Shown in pieces: positions 1 to 12,136 of a stretch of 64,000 nucleotides of DNA (its first letter is position 1; each line of letters starts with the position of its first letter). Source of the stretch: Phallusia mammillata. Lineage: Eukaryota; Chordata; Ascidiacea; Phlebobranchia; Ascidiidae. Made by a program: the position numbers and the translations under genes. The notes beneath the pieces are model-generated. The model worked only from the letters and a program-made list of their open reading frames with translations. It was not told the origin of the DNA and ran no database searches. The stretch is from positions 53,935 through 117,934 of the forward strand of contig QLIY01000495.1 of the NCBI GenBank assembly GCA_003260075.1, read 5' to 3'.

Positions 1-421
1 GCCTTTTGGTATCGATGAATGGTAACCGGCTGACTGTAAACAACACAAACTGGGATGAGCCTATTTGGTTTTGGTTAAAAACACGAGTCTATATCCGCGT
101 CATGGATGGCAAAACATCTTGACAAAAATCGTAACAATTAGGAGTTTAAGAAAACAGACTAAGAAATCATAAAAAGGCTTATTTGTTTTACGCGAGACTT
201 TTAAAAAAATATTCAGGAATTTCATCTAACATTTATGGTGTATTCGATATTTGCGACACCTTAACCTTGTACAGGACGCCGTTTTGCAGGAGTTTTTTAC
301 CGATAAATTATCACCTCTTACATTGATTTAAGTCTTTTTACTGAGACTGCACTGCAAAAACCCAAATTTTGAAATGGGCAAAGTAAGCTGTCGACGCAAA
401 AAACAAAAAAACTCTACGTAC

Positions 422-559
422 CAAAGCGGGTGGTGTTGGGCGGTTGACGTTTGTTTGCAAATTGGAAAATAAACTCATCAAATCTCCTCCAGCTAAGTAA
501 ACACCAGGCCTAAAATCCCATCGGTTCTTGCCAAGATTGACTGCCCTTCTGTTTCTCAT
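422..559 (-). CDS. Possible first coding exon of an unidentified minus-strand gene
   Basis: An ATG at 559 opens 46 codons that end exactly before a consensus donor (GTACGT, plus-strand 416-421). A pyrimidine-rich acceptor (minus TTTACAG, just above plus 33) would continue the frame in phase 0 into bases 33-1 and off the window. The predicted peptide is basic, with a central GVYLAGGDLMSLF stretch, and I do not recognise it. It has no signal peptide or membrane segment. The splice pairing is the only support, so this could equally be chance. A competing plus-strand frame at 3-122 is open to the left edge. Confidence 0.3.
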
Positions 560-2365
560 TGTTTAGCTTTGAAAATGTAACTAATCAACGCAATATGTCG
601 GTGACTGTCTGATGTTTTAACTGTGTCATTCTGCAAGGACATCTGTACATAACGTTTTTGATAGCTTATGCGGTATTGTAATTTCCGGTGTGCGTTGTGT
701 TCAGCCTTTAATTACAGGTATAGCGAGCGAAACACCAGCTTTAACATTAGGAAGTTATGGCCCGGAGGCTATACGACTTTTTTGCAATTTATCGCCCTGC
801 AAGATTTTTAAGCAATGTTTAACCGAATTAATCTGTATGAAACAGCCCTCCAAAAATGTTGACATCTTTTGTGTTAAATGTGAGGATTCTGTAATTAAAA
901 GGGATCCAAGCAAACAGGTTTTGATTTGCTTCACGTATTGTAACTGTTGAGTTCCGTGGGTAGGTATTTTAAGTGCGGTGTTCAGCGGATTTCAGAGACA
1001 TTTTTGGTCCTGGGCTCTCCAAAAGTACTTGCGTGCTTTTGTTTGTGGTGTTATAAAATTTAAAATTACGTACTATTCGTTCGTTTAGTAGACCTTTGGT
1101 TTTCAAACTTTCATTATTGTAACCTAAGCCTACCATACGTCCTTTTTTGGAGGACATGTCCTCTTTTAAAAAACAAGTAGTCCTCCGAGGACAAGAAAAA
1201 GTGCCCAAATGTCATACTTTTTTGAAAAAAATTCTAATTTACCAAATGCATTGTGACAATTATGCCTTTGAAAACAGCCGAATATACATCTTCAGCTTAT
1301 TATTTGTAGAATACAGGTGGAATTGTTAAAATACAAGCTTATTTTCGTGTTGTGATCAACGTTAAACTTTATCTAAATTATTCTATACCATCTAATTTCT
1401 GAGGCTTTTATTTTTGGGGGGCCATTAAAGTATTTTTTCATGTTCTTTTCAACAATGTGTCCTCCTTTTGGGGGATGGCAATATGGTAGGCCTATTGTAA
1501 GCCCAGAGAAAAACCGGATGAATTTAATTTACCTTGGAAATCGAAGTACCAACCATGAGGTCCCAAAACTAAAGAAAAGATAGCGTAATTTATTTCTGAA
1601 AATAGTTAAATTCGCTCTTTAAGTGTACTTCTCTTAGGCTAAAAACTGTCATTGGGCTAGAAATTTCCCAAATCCTTACACAAAAATATTATCAACATTT
1701 ATTTCTACCACTAGATGACGTAACGTACCATAGCAACTAGTAAGCGATTTTTCTGGGTTTTCGTAAAAGAATAATTGCTATTACAAAAAGCATGTTTATG
1801 AGAGCACTGACAAGCAAAATTAAAAGAAAAATTAAAAACAGCAAAACTAAAAAGGATCTAGAAAATATCTGTACAGCCTAAACCAAAATACTGTTCAGAC
1901 AATACGTGCAATTAATGTAATAATGGGCATAAATCAGTTTGCTTTTAATAGATTCACGTGACAATTTGCTTTGCATTTACACATGGTTTGAATAAATTGT
2001 GGTCAATGAAAGTTATCTTTTGAAAAAGTTTATTAGTTTAGATGAAAATAAACAAATTCTCCAGGGATTTAGAGAGTTTCCCATATTTCTACTTTCTTTT
2101 TTTGTTTGGTTCAGCAATGCTAGGTTGCTAGCTTTAAAATAATATGTGGTATATTATGCTTGACATCACCACTTTTCCTACATTAAGTTAGCCAGCTAAA
2201 ATGATATAACGAGACTATGATGTGTGCAATATGCTGTTTTTCAACTATGTATGATGTGTTTAATAAACAACTGTAAAACAATATTTTTTATTTGTATGTG
2301 TGCTTTGCAAATGCTTTCTTGTGTAACTTGGGGAATTTTATACTCTATAGGTTGTTAGCATAAAA
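560..2365. other. Intergenic region upstream of CCDC113
   Basis: No convincing gene is seen. ORFs at 690-950 and 969-1329 lack family features and splice context. The palindromic core GGAGGACATGTCCTC occurs at about 1148-1162 and recurs near 55478, which points to a dispersed repeat. The last few hundred bases are AT-rich and should hold the CCDC113 promoter and 5' UTR, but no specific element can be assigned. Confidence 0.6.
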
Positions 2366-5230
2366 ATGGCTGACTCTGACAGTGTTTTGTCAACAACAAC
2401 TGGCACAGACCAACAAGATGATCCACTTGCTGAGCTACCAGATGAGCAACTAGTACAGCTAATTGAAGATACAATGTTAGTTTTTTTTAAGTTTTGTTCT
2501 GAATAAAGACACTTATCACTGCATTGTAGGAATGTTGTGGATAATAAATTTTTTTTTAACGAAGAAATACAGGTTTTATTACACAGGTTACAACTGTATA
2601 TTCATAAACAACTGTAAAATTAAAAAGGTTGACTTGCAACATTGTTTATCTTCATAATATAAAATTGTCATTAATTTGGCAAACTACCTTATTTTTAGAC
2701 ATGCCAATGAAGTAATACGCAATGAAGCTGAAATGTTTGACAAGTTTTTTAGGAGGGTAGAACCAAAAGAAACCAATAACCTTCAATCAAGTTTAAATTA
2801 TCAAACACCTGTTGCTCAAGTTCAGGAGGTAAGGACTTATATAACCATAAAAGGCAGCATGCAAATATGTAGCAACAAAATCCATTTGTTACATCATGAT
2901 ATTTTTACATTTGCCCGAGTCACATTTACTTTATTTACTTCAGGCTACAATTATTTTGTGGTGCCATATGCCTAATTGTTAAACCAGCTGCTCATATTGG
3001 GGTATAGTTACAAACAAACTGCTTTACCCTCAATACAGAAAAGTCTGTAACCCCAGTGTTTGTTTGTGCCCCCTTTAATATTTTAGGTAAATTCCAGTCT
3101 AACAAACTAAAGATACTGTTAACCTAAAATGCAGAACAAAGTAATAACTGCATCTACTTACCGGCAGATTTATGGAAGAAGTAGAAAACGTTCAAAATCA
3201 AGAAGCAGTGCTGTTGACAAACTGCTCCGCTTGTCTGCTGAACAAAAGTGTGATATTGCACAAAGAGAACTTGAGGAATTAAGAGAAGAAATCGATAAGC
3301 TAAAGGAAGAAGCTGAACGCGTACTTGACAACTATCGGGTATGTCCATGCACAAATAATACTTTGCACCATTGACTTCCTGATTCATATCTGTTTGTTAC
3401 ACCTTCACTTTTTGAGAATTTTTCCTTTTGTCAGATTTGTTTAAAATCGCCCATTACTTTTATAGGCTGGTTTGGAGGAAGCTGAATTGCGTTTTAGTGA
3501 AATTAAAAAAGCTGTTTATGAATTTGACCGGGACATCTGCAAAGGATCAGTGAATCCACGAACAGGAAAAGTTGTGGCTGAGAAAGTTGTGAGATACTTC
3601 GAAGACAAACTGCGATGGAGGGTAACTTTAAACACATGTACATTGGCATTTGGTTGTTGTTGTCACCATCCTTATATCAGATAAAAGCTAAATGGCAATG
3701 ATGCCAAAAAAGAAATATGATATTCTGTCTGCAACTGCAGTGATTTTTCACGAGTGTTAATAATTTGGATGTGCCCAAGCCCTCCCACGTCAAAATTTTG
3801 TTTCTAAAGCTTACCACAAGAGGGTTATAAGTTTTGAGATTATGTGTTGTAAAAAACAATCTAAATAAATTTTACAGATGTTGTTGGATGCATAAATATA
3901 AACATAAAAAGCATACAGATAAGTTTTACGCTTTGTAATGCTGATTTTTTTTCGTAATTGCATTAAACATCCTCAAAGTATTTTAAAGTATAATTTTAAC
4001 CACTTACATTACTGTTTTTTGTGTAAAAACCTATTGTTTTTTTTAAGTTTTACACTGATTTACCCTTTTTTTTACAGGATACCTTGATTGAAAAGTTAAG
4101 ATTAAAAAACTCAACACTCAAGGTGCAAAAGAAAAAGCTACAGCTGCAGTTAAAGCAGGTGAATAGAATCTAATAACATTTTTCTTCAAAAATAAGCATA
4201 ATAAAATGGTTTACAGAAAGAAGAAATGGGAGAAGTTTTACATGAAGTTGATTTTAATCAGCTCAAAATTGAAAATGAGCAGTATCTTGAAAAAATTGAT
4301 GAAAAGAATCAAGAATTGTTGCGTTTAAAACTCATGGCTGGAAACACATTGCAAGTTCTAAATCTGTACAAGGTTGGTGGCATTACAAATTTTTGATACG
4401 CATTCTTTTTTCTTAAACCAACAGTTCCAACATTTGATTCTGGTTTTGAACTGAGATTGATAACTTTTGCAGAAAAAACTTCACACTTTAACAATGGAGG
4501 CAGACCGCCTTCACAATGAAATTGCATCTCGCAATGAAATGTTACAAAAGTTTGATGTAGAAACTGTGACTGTTGAAGAGGTGGGTGACATTAACCAGAA
4601 ATATTCTTTAAAAAAACAAAACTTGTAATCTTTTGTCTGACCAAGGAACGCGAGGTGGCGGAAAAGAAAAACATTCAACTTCGGAGAAAACTGTCTGACT
4701 ACAAAGTTCCAAATGTTCAAGAATATGTGGAAAAGAAAGCAGACCTGTGTGACCTTCAGAAAACAGTTAAAAACTGGGAGCGAAAAGTTGAAATTGCTCA
4801 GGTACACCAAATCTTTTAAACAACTAAAGTTTGTAAAAAAAAATTAGGGCTACAGCTAATTAATAATGCACAATATGTATATCTGTGATGTTTGAAACAA
4901 GAAATTTTATGTTGTTGAATTTACTTGAAGAAATTATTGTATACGTTAACCTACCCCTTGCAAATTTCATTTATTTTGCTTACGTGTATTTGCAAGCAAA
5001 TTTCTGCTAATCAAAAATACTATCTGTACTAATTACATGCTTTTCTGCCACTTTTGCAATATCACTGCATTAAACCCATCAAGCTTTAACTTTGTCTTGA
5101 ATTGCAATACGTTTTGCATTGACAAACATTGATCTTTTTGTTTCAGATGGCCTTGAAGACTCACAAAAAATCCTGGCATTTAATTTTGACACAAAGTCAA
5201 CCTGGAGTGTGGCTTCCACAAGATGTTTAA
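2366..5230 (+). CDS. CCDC113: CCDC113, coiled-coil axonemal/centriolar-satellite protein
   Basis: Nine exons join without a frame break into 394 aa: 2366-2475, 2699-2828, 3135-3338, 3466-3621, 4078-4158, 4217-4372, 4473-4580, 4646-4801, 5147-5230. After exon 1 every junction is phase 0. The protein matches human CCDC113 (about 377 aa) along its length, including the RSKSRS patch, the EEAE..FSE segment, KIENEQYLEKI, MAGNTLQVLN and KNWERKVEIAQM. It is almost wholly coiled coil and has no membrane segment. The family acts in motile cilia, associates with CCDC96 near radial spoke 3 and the nexin-dynein regulatory complex, and is also found at centriolar satellites. The start is the first in-frame ATG after an upstream AT-rich stretch, and the acidic N terminus (MADSDSVL) resembles the human one. 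It converges on SSR1. Confidence 0.95.
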
Positions 5231-5302
5231 CTTGTTTATATCTTCACAAACTTTTCACTGGTTGGGGGAATGAAGGAATCCCATAATTTATTCAAAAAAG
5301 TC

Positions 5303-5308
5303 AATAAA
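5303..5308 (+). terminator. Polyadenylation signal AATAAA for CCDC113
   Basis: A canonical AATAAA lies 73 bases after the CCDC113 stop. An AATAAA in the opposite orientation (plus TTTATT, 5287-5292) lies only 10 bases away and could serve the convergent SSR1 gene. Confidence 0.6.
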
Positions 5309-5494
5309 ATTTTGAAAGGAATTTGATTTGGAATTGGATGACATGCACAATATCATTGCAACAGCTTCAAACATGGTCAAAAATGCTTCACTAAAACGAA
5401 ACCTTCAATGAAAAACAAAACCAACATACAAAACACCATTCATCAACCTAACCCAACTTCTGAATGGGTACCAGCGATAAATAACTACAGAAAT

Positions 5495-5662
5495 TTAGTC
5501 AGCTTCATTTGATTTTCTTGTTACCCTTTTTCTTGGGGACCTCTTTGGGGATGGGGTAGCTTTGCCTATAAAAAGATATATTAATCCATAACACATCTTT
5601 AAGCACTATTAACTCAAAAGTTAAACTTACTCATGGCTTTTAAAGTCTCCTCTGGAATCCAA

Positions 5663-5707
<45 letters not shown>

Positions 5708-7619
5708 ATTAGCGGTTCCTGTTTCAAAGCTAGGACTATCAGCAGAAGCCGGTTTGTTTGGGTTTATCCTCTTTCCTCTCTTCTTGCTTCCAGCAACATG
5801 ATACAAACCTAATAATCCCAAAGCTCCCAATGCCAACAACATCATGTACATAAAAAATCTAAAACATATGTTCAAAATTTTACAATGGAAACAATACCTT
5901 GTTAAGATTACCAAACACTATGTTAAATACACTTACGTTTCAGTGTCAACGCCCTCTTCATTTTCAAGTACTTGTATGGTTTGATTGTACACAGCATCTT
6001 TATAAATGTTATCCTCCTAAATAAAACCATTACTGTTTCACTTTTTGCCTTAAATAAAATGTTCAAATAAATTTATCAACAAAGGTATGCTTTGTGTATT
6101 TAAAAAAATGGTGAAAGGGAAAAAAACACAAGGCATTTTTTAAGCAAAAATTAAATTCCTAATGTTTCCCACACTTACAGTGTCCTTGTAATTTATATTG
6201 ATCAAAAGTCCAAACGATCTCCCACCAGACAATTCTCCTGGTGTAAAGTCATATCGGAAAGAACCTTGTTTTCCAGCATCAATCATTTTGTTTGGAGAAC
6301 TTACTGTAAACTGTGCATGTATATATATTGATAGAATGAATGATTTACTTGCTAATAATGATTCACTTAAAAAGCAAATACATACATTTTGGATAACATA
6401 GGAAAAATCCTGAGGATATCGAAATGACCCATCAATGCTGGTAATGATAAAGTTGTTGGAACCAGTATTGGAAAAATGAATGTAACCACTTTCCTTTTTG
6501 CCTGCAATCACCGATGCTGCAAACAACAAAAACAATTTTATTACAAGGTGTATTGATTAATTTACAATTTAACAAAAAATCTTTACAATAACAGCAACAT
6601 AACTTACGTTCAGCTCCATCATCGAATATTATAGCTGTCTCAGTTTCTTTGTGGGCAGTTATAGGCTCAACCTCATCTTCTGCTTCACCCTAAAAAAACA
6701 ATAGAAGACGATAAAAAATTTCAAATAACTTTAAATAAAATTCTAGGGTCGTAAAAAGCATGTAGCTGTTTTTTCAATCAAACTGTTTGTAGCCCTATGC
6801 TTAAACAGCTGGATCATTTGTGTTAAGCATTTGTGAGGACTATCTTCAAACAACTAAATATGTGTAAATTAAAAAAAGGTTGAGCATTTTTATGACCAAA
6901 GGGGTGAAACCAAACCAGCTTTAGACAAAAATGATTGTTGCTTTCGTTAAAGAGTACCTATATTCTTAAAATAATAATATTAAATAAACCTACAATGACT
7001 CAAATGTAAACTCATTTTACCTATGAATATACCTTTTAAAATAAAATCCTATATTGCCACTTTTTAATTCAACCATATTGGCCAAAATTAAATTAATATG
7101 CTTAAGTTGCATTTAATAGTTAAGTGTCTTCTGTGTTTTTTACCCCAGCTGGATAAGCTCCATCCTCAGATTCTTCAACAACTTCACCCTCATCCTCTTC
7201 ATCTTCTACCTCACCTTCATCATCTTCAACATCAACAATATCTTCTTCTGCCTTTGCAAGACCTTGAACAATAAACAATGGTTACCTTTGTTGTCACATT
7301 TACTTTGACAATGGGATCACTTATCCCTAATCCTCTAAATTTATTTTTAAACCCACTGCTGATGTTGCCTTACGTAAGGTTACACCAAAAAGACATCAAT
7401 GGAAACAGCCTGCCATATTTAAAGTCTTTCTTCTCAACAAAGTTTAAGCAGATGTGGCAGAGAAACAATAGTTTTAACTACAAAACTTAGTGTACATTTA
7501 TAGGCAATTGAGCTTGCAGTAAATACTTCCGATAAACTTTTACCTTCACTTCCGAAAAGGGGCACAATCGGCAAAAGAAGGAAAAACAACAAAAATAACT
7601 TGTAAGGAAACTTAAACAT
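5495..7619 (-). CDS. SSR1: SSR1 / TRAP-alpha, translocon-associated protein alpha subunit
   Basis: Eight minus-strand exons: 7544-7619, 7144-7262, 6608-6689, 6386-6516, 6179-6310, 5937-6016, 5631-5858, 5495-5565. The order is a cleavable signal peptide (LFLLFFLLLPIVPLFG), a very acidic lumenal stretch, the conserved lumenal domain (FRYPQDFSYVIQN, GGRSFGLLININYKD), one membrane helix (FFMYMMLLALGALGLLGLYH) and a basic cytosolic tail ending near SPRKRVTRKSNEAD. TRAP-alpha sits in the ER membrane and helps the Sec61 translocon with a subset of signal sequences. Exon 7 is interrupted by 42 Gs (5663-5704). Downstream of the run the conserved family motif WIPEETL appears only in a different frame from the upstream helix, so the run is almost certainly an assembly fill and the apparent polyproline is not real. 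The final exon joins correctly only in the WIPEETL frame. Confidence 0.94.
5663..5704. other. 42-base poly-G run inside SSR1 exon 7, likely gap filler
   Basis: An uninterrupted G run lies in a conserved coding exon. It shifts the frame between the membrane helix and the conserved C-terminal WIPEETL motif. It resembles about 30 other G or C runs in this window, most of which separate duplicated sequence. Confidence 0.8.
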
Positions 7620-8826
7620 TATTATTATTATTTGACCTATACAGTTGCGCACTAAACCGAGTCAAAAGTTAAAATCTTCGAAGTGCAAGAAGTCATCGAA
7701 TGGAAAAACGAGTGACGTTGCCATCCGTCACACCTGATTGGACATCCACGTTGGCGTGCGAATTGAGAAAGGCGAAATCGTCAAAATCGTTGATGCGCAT
7801 AATTTCAAAATATCGTCGTCATTTTTATGATAAGATTGCATAAAATATAGCACGCCGTGCAATTTTGCTTTGATCTGCTCCCAAAGCACGAAATTGTACC
7901 TTTTAAACAAGTAAAACATGCTTTTCTCTGAACGCAAAATCGCTAATTGACATCAACTTGACAAAAGTCAACCAAGTCTGGCTTTTAATATGTTAATTTA
8001 AAATTGCCTCAACTAAATGTCATTTTTATTGCGGTTTATCCTACTTAACAGTCTAAAGACTCTCTAAAGTCTGAACAGACGGATTTTAATGGTAATGTGT
8101 TTCGTGTGCAAAACCGCGCTACTTGGCAACGAAAAAAATAAATGCATTTAGCATTTGGAAATCTCTCCCTGTTACAACAAAACGTCCATTAATTCCTTAG
8201 TATATGTTCAACCAGATTGGTATGTGTTTAAAAAACAACCATTAAATTCGAAAACAGAAAAAGGGAAACATGGGGGAAAGCCCCCACTATAACAAAACAC
8301 ATTTACAGAATGACGTTTTTGGAAGCACGCGTGCGGTAATTTCGAAAACTAAAATACATTCACAGAGCAGTGCATTTAGGTCAGGAATGGAGGTACTTAT
8401 AAATATTGCACACATGAAATTCGTCCAAAAACGCATCTACATTCAGTAAGTGTGTGTACAGTATAAAAACGACGACATACTGTAGTTTACAACCATTAGC
8501 GTAGTAATATTTCACCAAATGACAAGTTTGCATTGTGTTCGTGAGATTAATGGATTATTTTCTATCTAGATTTTATTACTGTTAAGTGCTGCAGATTATT
8601 ATAATACATTCGCAATGTTTTACCTTACAGCAGTGTTTGTGGTTTCATATCACCCAATTAAAGTTAATGGTCTCTTTGCTGAGAAAATTGTTTTAGTTTT
8701 ATTCCAATGCGTTTCTTACTACTTGATATGGAGGTTATGTTTTATTTCCAGCTTATGGTTGTTACCTTCCAATAAACTAATATCTCACAAAACTATAATT
8801 AGCTTTGATGTTTAAACATCATAAAC
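7620..8826. other. Divergent spacer between SSR1 and the DHX35-like gene
   Basis: About 1.2 kb between two divergently oriented starts, so it should hold both promoters. I see no CpG-rich block, TATA element or repeat with clear ends. The small ORF at 8615-8815 has no family features. Confidence 0.5.
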
Positions 8827-11347
8827 ATGAACAAAGCACCCTACCGAAGAAGCAGAAATGCCAATCAATCTGTAGCTTCTTATGCTGACTACTCTCTAAC
8901 AAAACAAAAAGAAAAGTTGCCTGTGTTTCAGTATCGAAGACATCTGTTGTATTTATTGGAACAGTATCGAACGGTCATTGTAACTGGGGAAACAGGTTGT
9001 GGCAAATCAACACAGATTCCTCAGTATTTGGTTTCAGCTGGGTGGCCTGAAAAGGGAAAATGGTGTGTTGGAGTGACACAACCAAATCCTGTGGCAGCTG
9101 TAACATTAGCAGAAAGAGTTTCTGATGAAATGGGCTGTATACTTGGAGTTGAAGTTGGTTTTGAAATTAGGTTCGAAAAATGTACCAATCCTGCAGAAGG
9201 TCTAATCAAGTTCATGACAGATGGAATTTTGCTTCACGAGATCATGAAAGATCCTTTACTTTCCAAATTTTGTATAATTATGTTGGATGAAGTTCATGTA
9301 CGCAACATTAACACAGACTTGTGCCTTGCCCTTTTGAAGAAGATTCAAGTAAAACGACCCGATTTAAGAGTGATTGTTTCTTCAGCAACATATAATGTGA
9401 AACAGGTAGAGCAATATTTTAATCAGGGTTTGAAAGAAGATAAAATTGCTGCTGTACTGCATTTTCCAAACAAATTAGTACCTCCAGAAATATTTTACAG
9501 TGCACTTCCAGTTGCTGATTATGTCCAGCAAACTGCTGACACAGTTCTTAAGATACACTTTCATGAAAAAACTGGGGGTATACTTTCATTCCTGACAGGG
9601 CAAGAAGAAGTTGAAGAGGTTGTTGCAATACTGAAGAACTCAATGAGAAGCAAAAGCCATGATGGAAAGTATCTTGTTATCCTCCCACTATACGCTTCAT
9701 TGCCAATGTCTGAACAAAAAAAGGTTTTTGAACGTAGTTCACGAAACTCAAGGAAAGCTATAATATCAACGAATGTTGCTGAGAATGCTTTGACAATACC
9801 TGGAATTGTTTATGTCACTGATTGTGGTTTTGTAAAAGTGAAAAAATTTAATCCCACAACCAGCACTGAATCTATTGTGACATGCCCTGCATCCAAAGCA
9901 TCACTGGACCAAAGAGCTGGACGTTGTGGAAGGCTTAGGTAAAAAATATTTTTAATTTTTCATATCTTTTTGTATAGACAGAACCTTTTCTTCACACAAA
10001 ACTAAACACTAGTACGTAAGTACCGCTAAATTCCTGCTGAAATTTATGTTTATGGATTCTGTGAGATTAAATCAGTGGTTCACAAACTTTATTATGATTT
10101 ACCTGGCTGAACTACTACTGGTGTCATTTGTAACAAAAAATGCTCATACAGTGGGTCTCATGAACTTAACCATGTTAATTCCAAGAAAATAAAAGTTTTT
10201 GTACAATGTTCTTGGAAATTTTAAATGAACAGCAGAACTTCTGTAAAATGCACATGTCCTTGGTATACTGCTTTGCTTTAGATGTGGCAGATAAGTTTTG
10301 CTGTTATTCACATACGTTGTTTGCAGCAGAGTTTTTTTTGCAATGACTATGTTGCAAATACATATTTTACTACCATAAACTCTTAACCCCTTTAGTTTTA
10401 AGCCCTTGATAACGTATTGCACCCTGTTGTTTAATTTTTTTAATTTACACATGTTTTATAGGCCAGGAAAAGTCTACCGATTATTTGAAGAAAAGAATAT
10501 GTCAATGTTATCTGATTCAGCAAGTCCTGAAATCAAACGGAGCAACCTTGTGCCAATCATCATCAGACTTAAAGCTCTGGGAGTGGACAATATTCTTTCC
10601 TTTAAATTTTTATCACCTCCCCCACCATACTCAGTTATGCAAAGCGTAGAGTACCTTTTTTCCATGGGTGCTTTGGATGATAATGGAAATCTCACAACGA
10701 AATATGGAAAAAGGATGGCTGAACTTCCTCTTCATCCAATGTTTGTAAAAATGTTAGTTGATTCTGAAAAGTTTTCCTGCTCAGAGGAGATTATAACTGT
10801 CATTGCAATGATGATGGTAAATGTAGTATCCTTTCAACCCAACCAACGAAAATCTGTTCGTAAAATGCACAGCAAGTTTGCTGTTGAACAAGGTGATGCT
10901 ATTACATTGCTTAATGTGTACAACGGATTTGTCACTGATGGCAATATGAGCAAAGGTTGGTGCAATCAATTTATGTTTAATCACACACGGTTACAAGAGG
11001 CTTTCAAAACTCGGCGTAAAATTGAAAGTTTCCTGAAACAATTGAATATTCCGATCCTGTCTTGCTCAAACGAAATTGAAAACGTTCAGAAATGTATCGC
11101 TTCCGGACTGTTCAGAAATACTGCGCAGCTTCAACTTGATGGAAGCTATCAAAGTTTATTTACCAAGCAACGTTTAATAGCTCATCCTTCATCTACAGTT
11201 ACACTCCTAAAACATCTGCCCAAATGGGTTGTGTATTCTGAATTAGTGGAAACGTCACACATTTTCATCAAAGGACTAACAGTCATACAGCCTGAATGGT
11301 TAACAGAGGTTGCACCACATTTCTTTGTTTCAGAATCAAAAACATAG
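8827..11347 (+). CDS. DHX35: DHX35-like DEAH-box RNA helicase with altered motifs
   Basis: Two exons, 8827-9938 and 10462-11347, give 665 aa (human about 703). The order is helicase core, then winged-helix, ratchet and OB-fold-type C-terminal parts, with close DHX35 matches throughout (LTGQEEVE, RLKALGVDNILSFKFLSPPP, KFAVEQGDAITLLNVY, LTEVAPHFF). Walker A GETGCGKST is at 54-62 and SAT at 186-188. Several motifs deviate: motif Ia reads TQPNPVAA instead of TQPRRVAA, motif II is DEVH (154-157) instead of DEAH, motif V reads TNVAENALTI instead of the usual TNVAETS/LTI, and motif VI is QRAGRCGR. Mammalian DHX35 is linked to catalytic-stage spliceosomes. A 1.1-kb first exon and a single intron suggest intron loss or retroposition, so this may be a diverged paralogue. 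The chosen ATG leaves an N terminus slightly shorter than human. It converges on CERT1. Confidence 0.9.
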
Positions 11348-11947
11348 TTTAATTAAAACTATTCATAATCTTTTAAAAAATGTCTTTTTTAAGTAAATAA
11401 CGTATATGTTTGCCTCTAAGCGCCATACTTGGTTCTTTACTTTGACTTGTCTGACAATTGCAATAGTTCGCGTTACCAACACGCACAAATACAAAGTTGT
11501 GTTTTTTGTTTAAGGTTTAGTTTATTTCGCTTGATAACAGAAGGGTAAGTGCACAACTGGTGAAGCTACGGCTTGTAGGTCAGTATCAACAGAAAGCCGT
11601 ACGTGTGAAACTTGGCTTTAGGTAAATTAAAAGAATTTTTAGGGCGCGTTTGTGTGTATTGCATTTTCAAGTAAAAACGAATTGTTTTGAACACTAACAC
11701 ATGTTCTGTGTTTAATCTCATAATCTGCATTTGTCGAAAGACAGCCACCCGTGACGCGAAATGATTTATTGTTTAAAAATTAATTAACTTCAGATTACAA
11801 GTCTAGAACTTCAAATGACCGACAACTTGAGTTAACACTCAACTGATATGATTCATTACCAACCATTCAGTTTGTCAAGAGCGAGGTGCCGTGTGTTGTC
11901 CAATTACTTTTGTCTTCAAAAAACCCTCGCATTACGTACATCTTATA

Positions 11948-12136
11948 CAGGGTGTTCGGAAAGTCACAGTTTGTAATTTTTTTAAACATAATAAGAAGGG
12001 CCCACGTCGGGATTGATGTTAAAGGGGTCACTTTCAACTTAAATTAAAATTGTCATTCATATTCACCTCCTGGATTTTATACTGAAAGAGTCTGGTAATA
12101 AATTTTGTAGTGCACAGTGACTTTCCGAACACCCTG
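11948..12136. mobile_element. Mariner-like MITE with TA target site
   Basis: The left end CAGGGTGTTCGGAAAGTCAC and right end GTGACTTTCCGAACACCCTG are perfect inverted repeats of at least 20 bp. TA flanks both sides (11946-11947, 12137-12138). The internal 150 bp has no transposase. The CAGGGTGTTC start is typical of Tc1/mariner ends. Confidence 0.85.

Noticed and set aside
690-950. 86-codon plus-strand ORF
   Set aside because: There is no recognisable domain, no splice context and no compositional sign of coding.
5663-5704. Polyproline stretch in the SSR1 cytosolic tail
   Set aside because: TRAP-alpha has no such stretch, and the conserved motif after it is out of frame, so the run is treated as an artefact.
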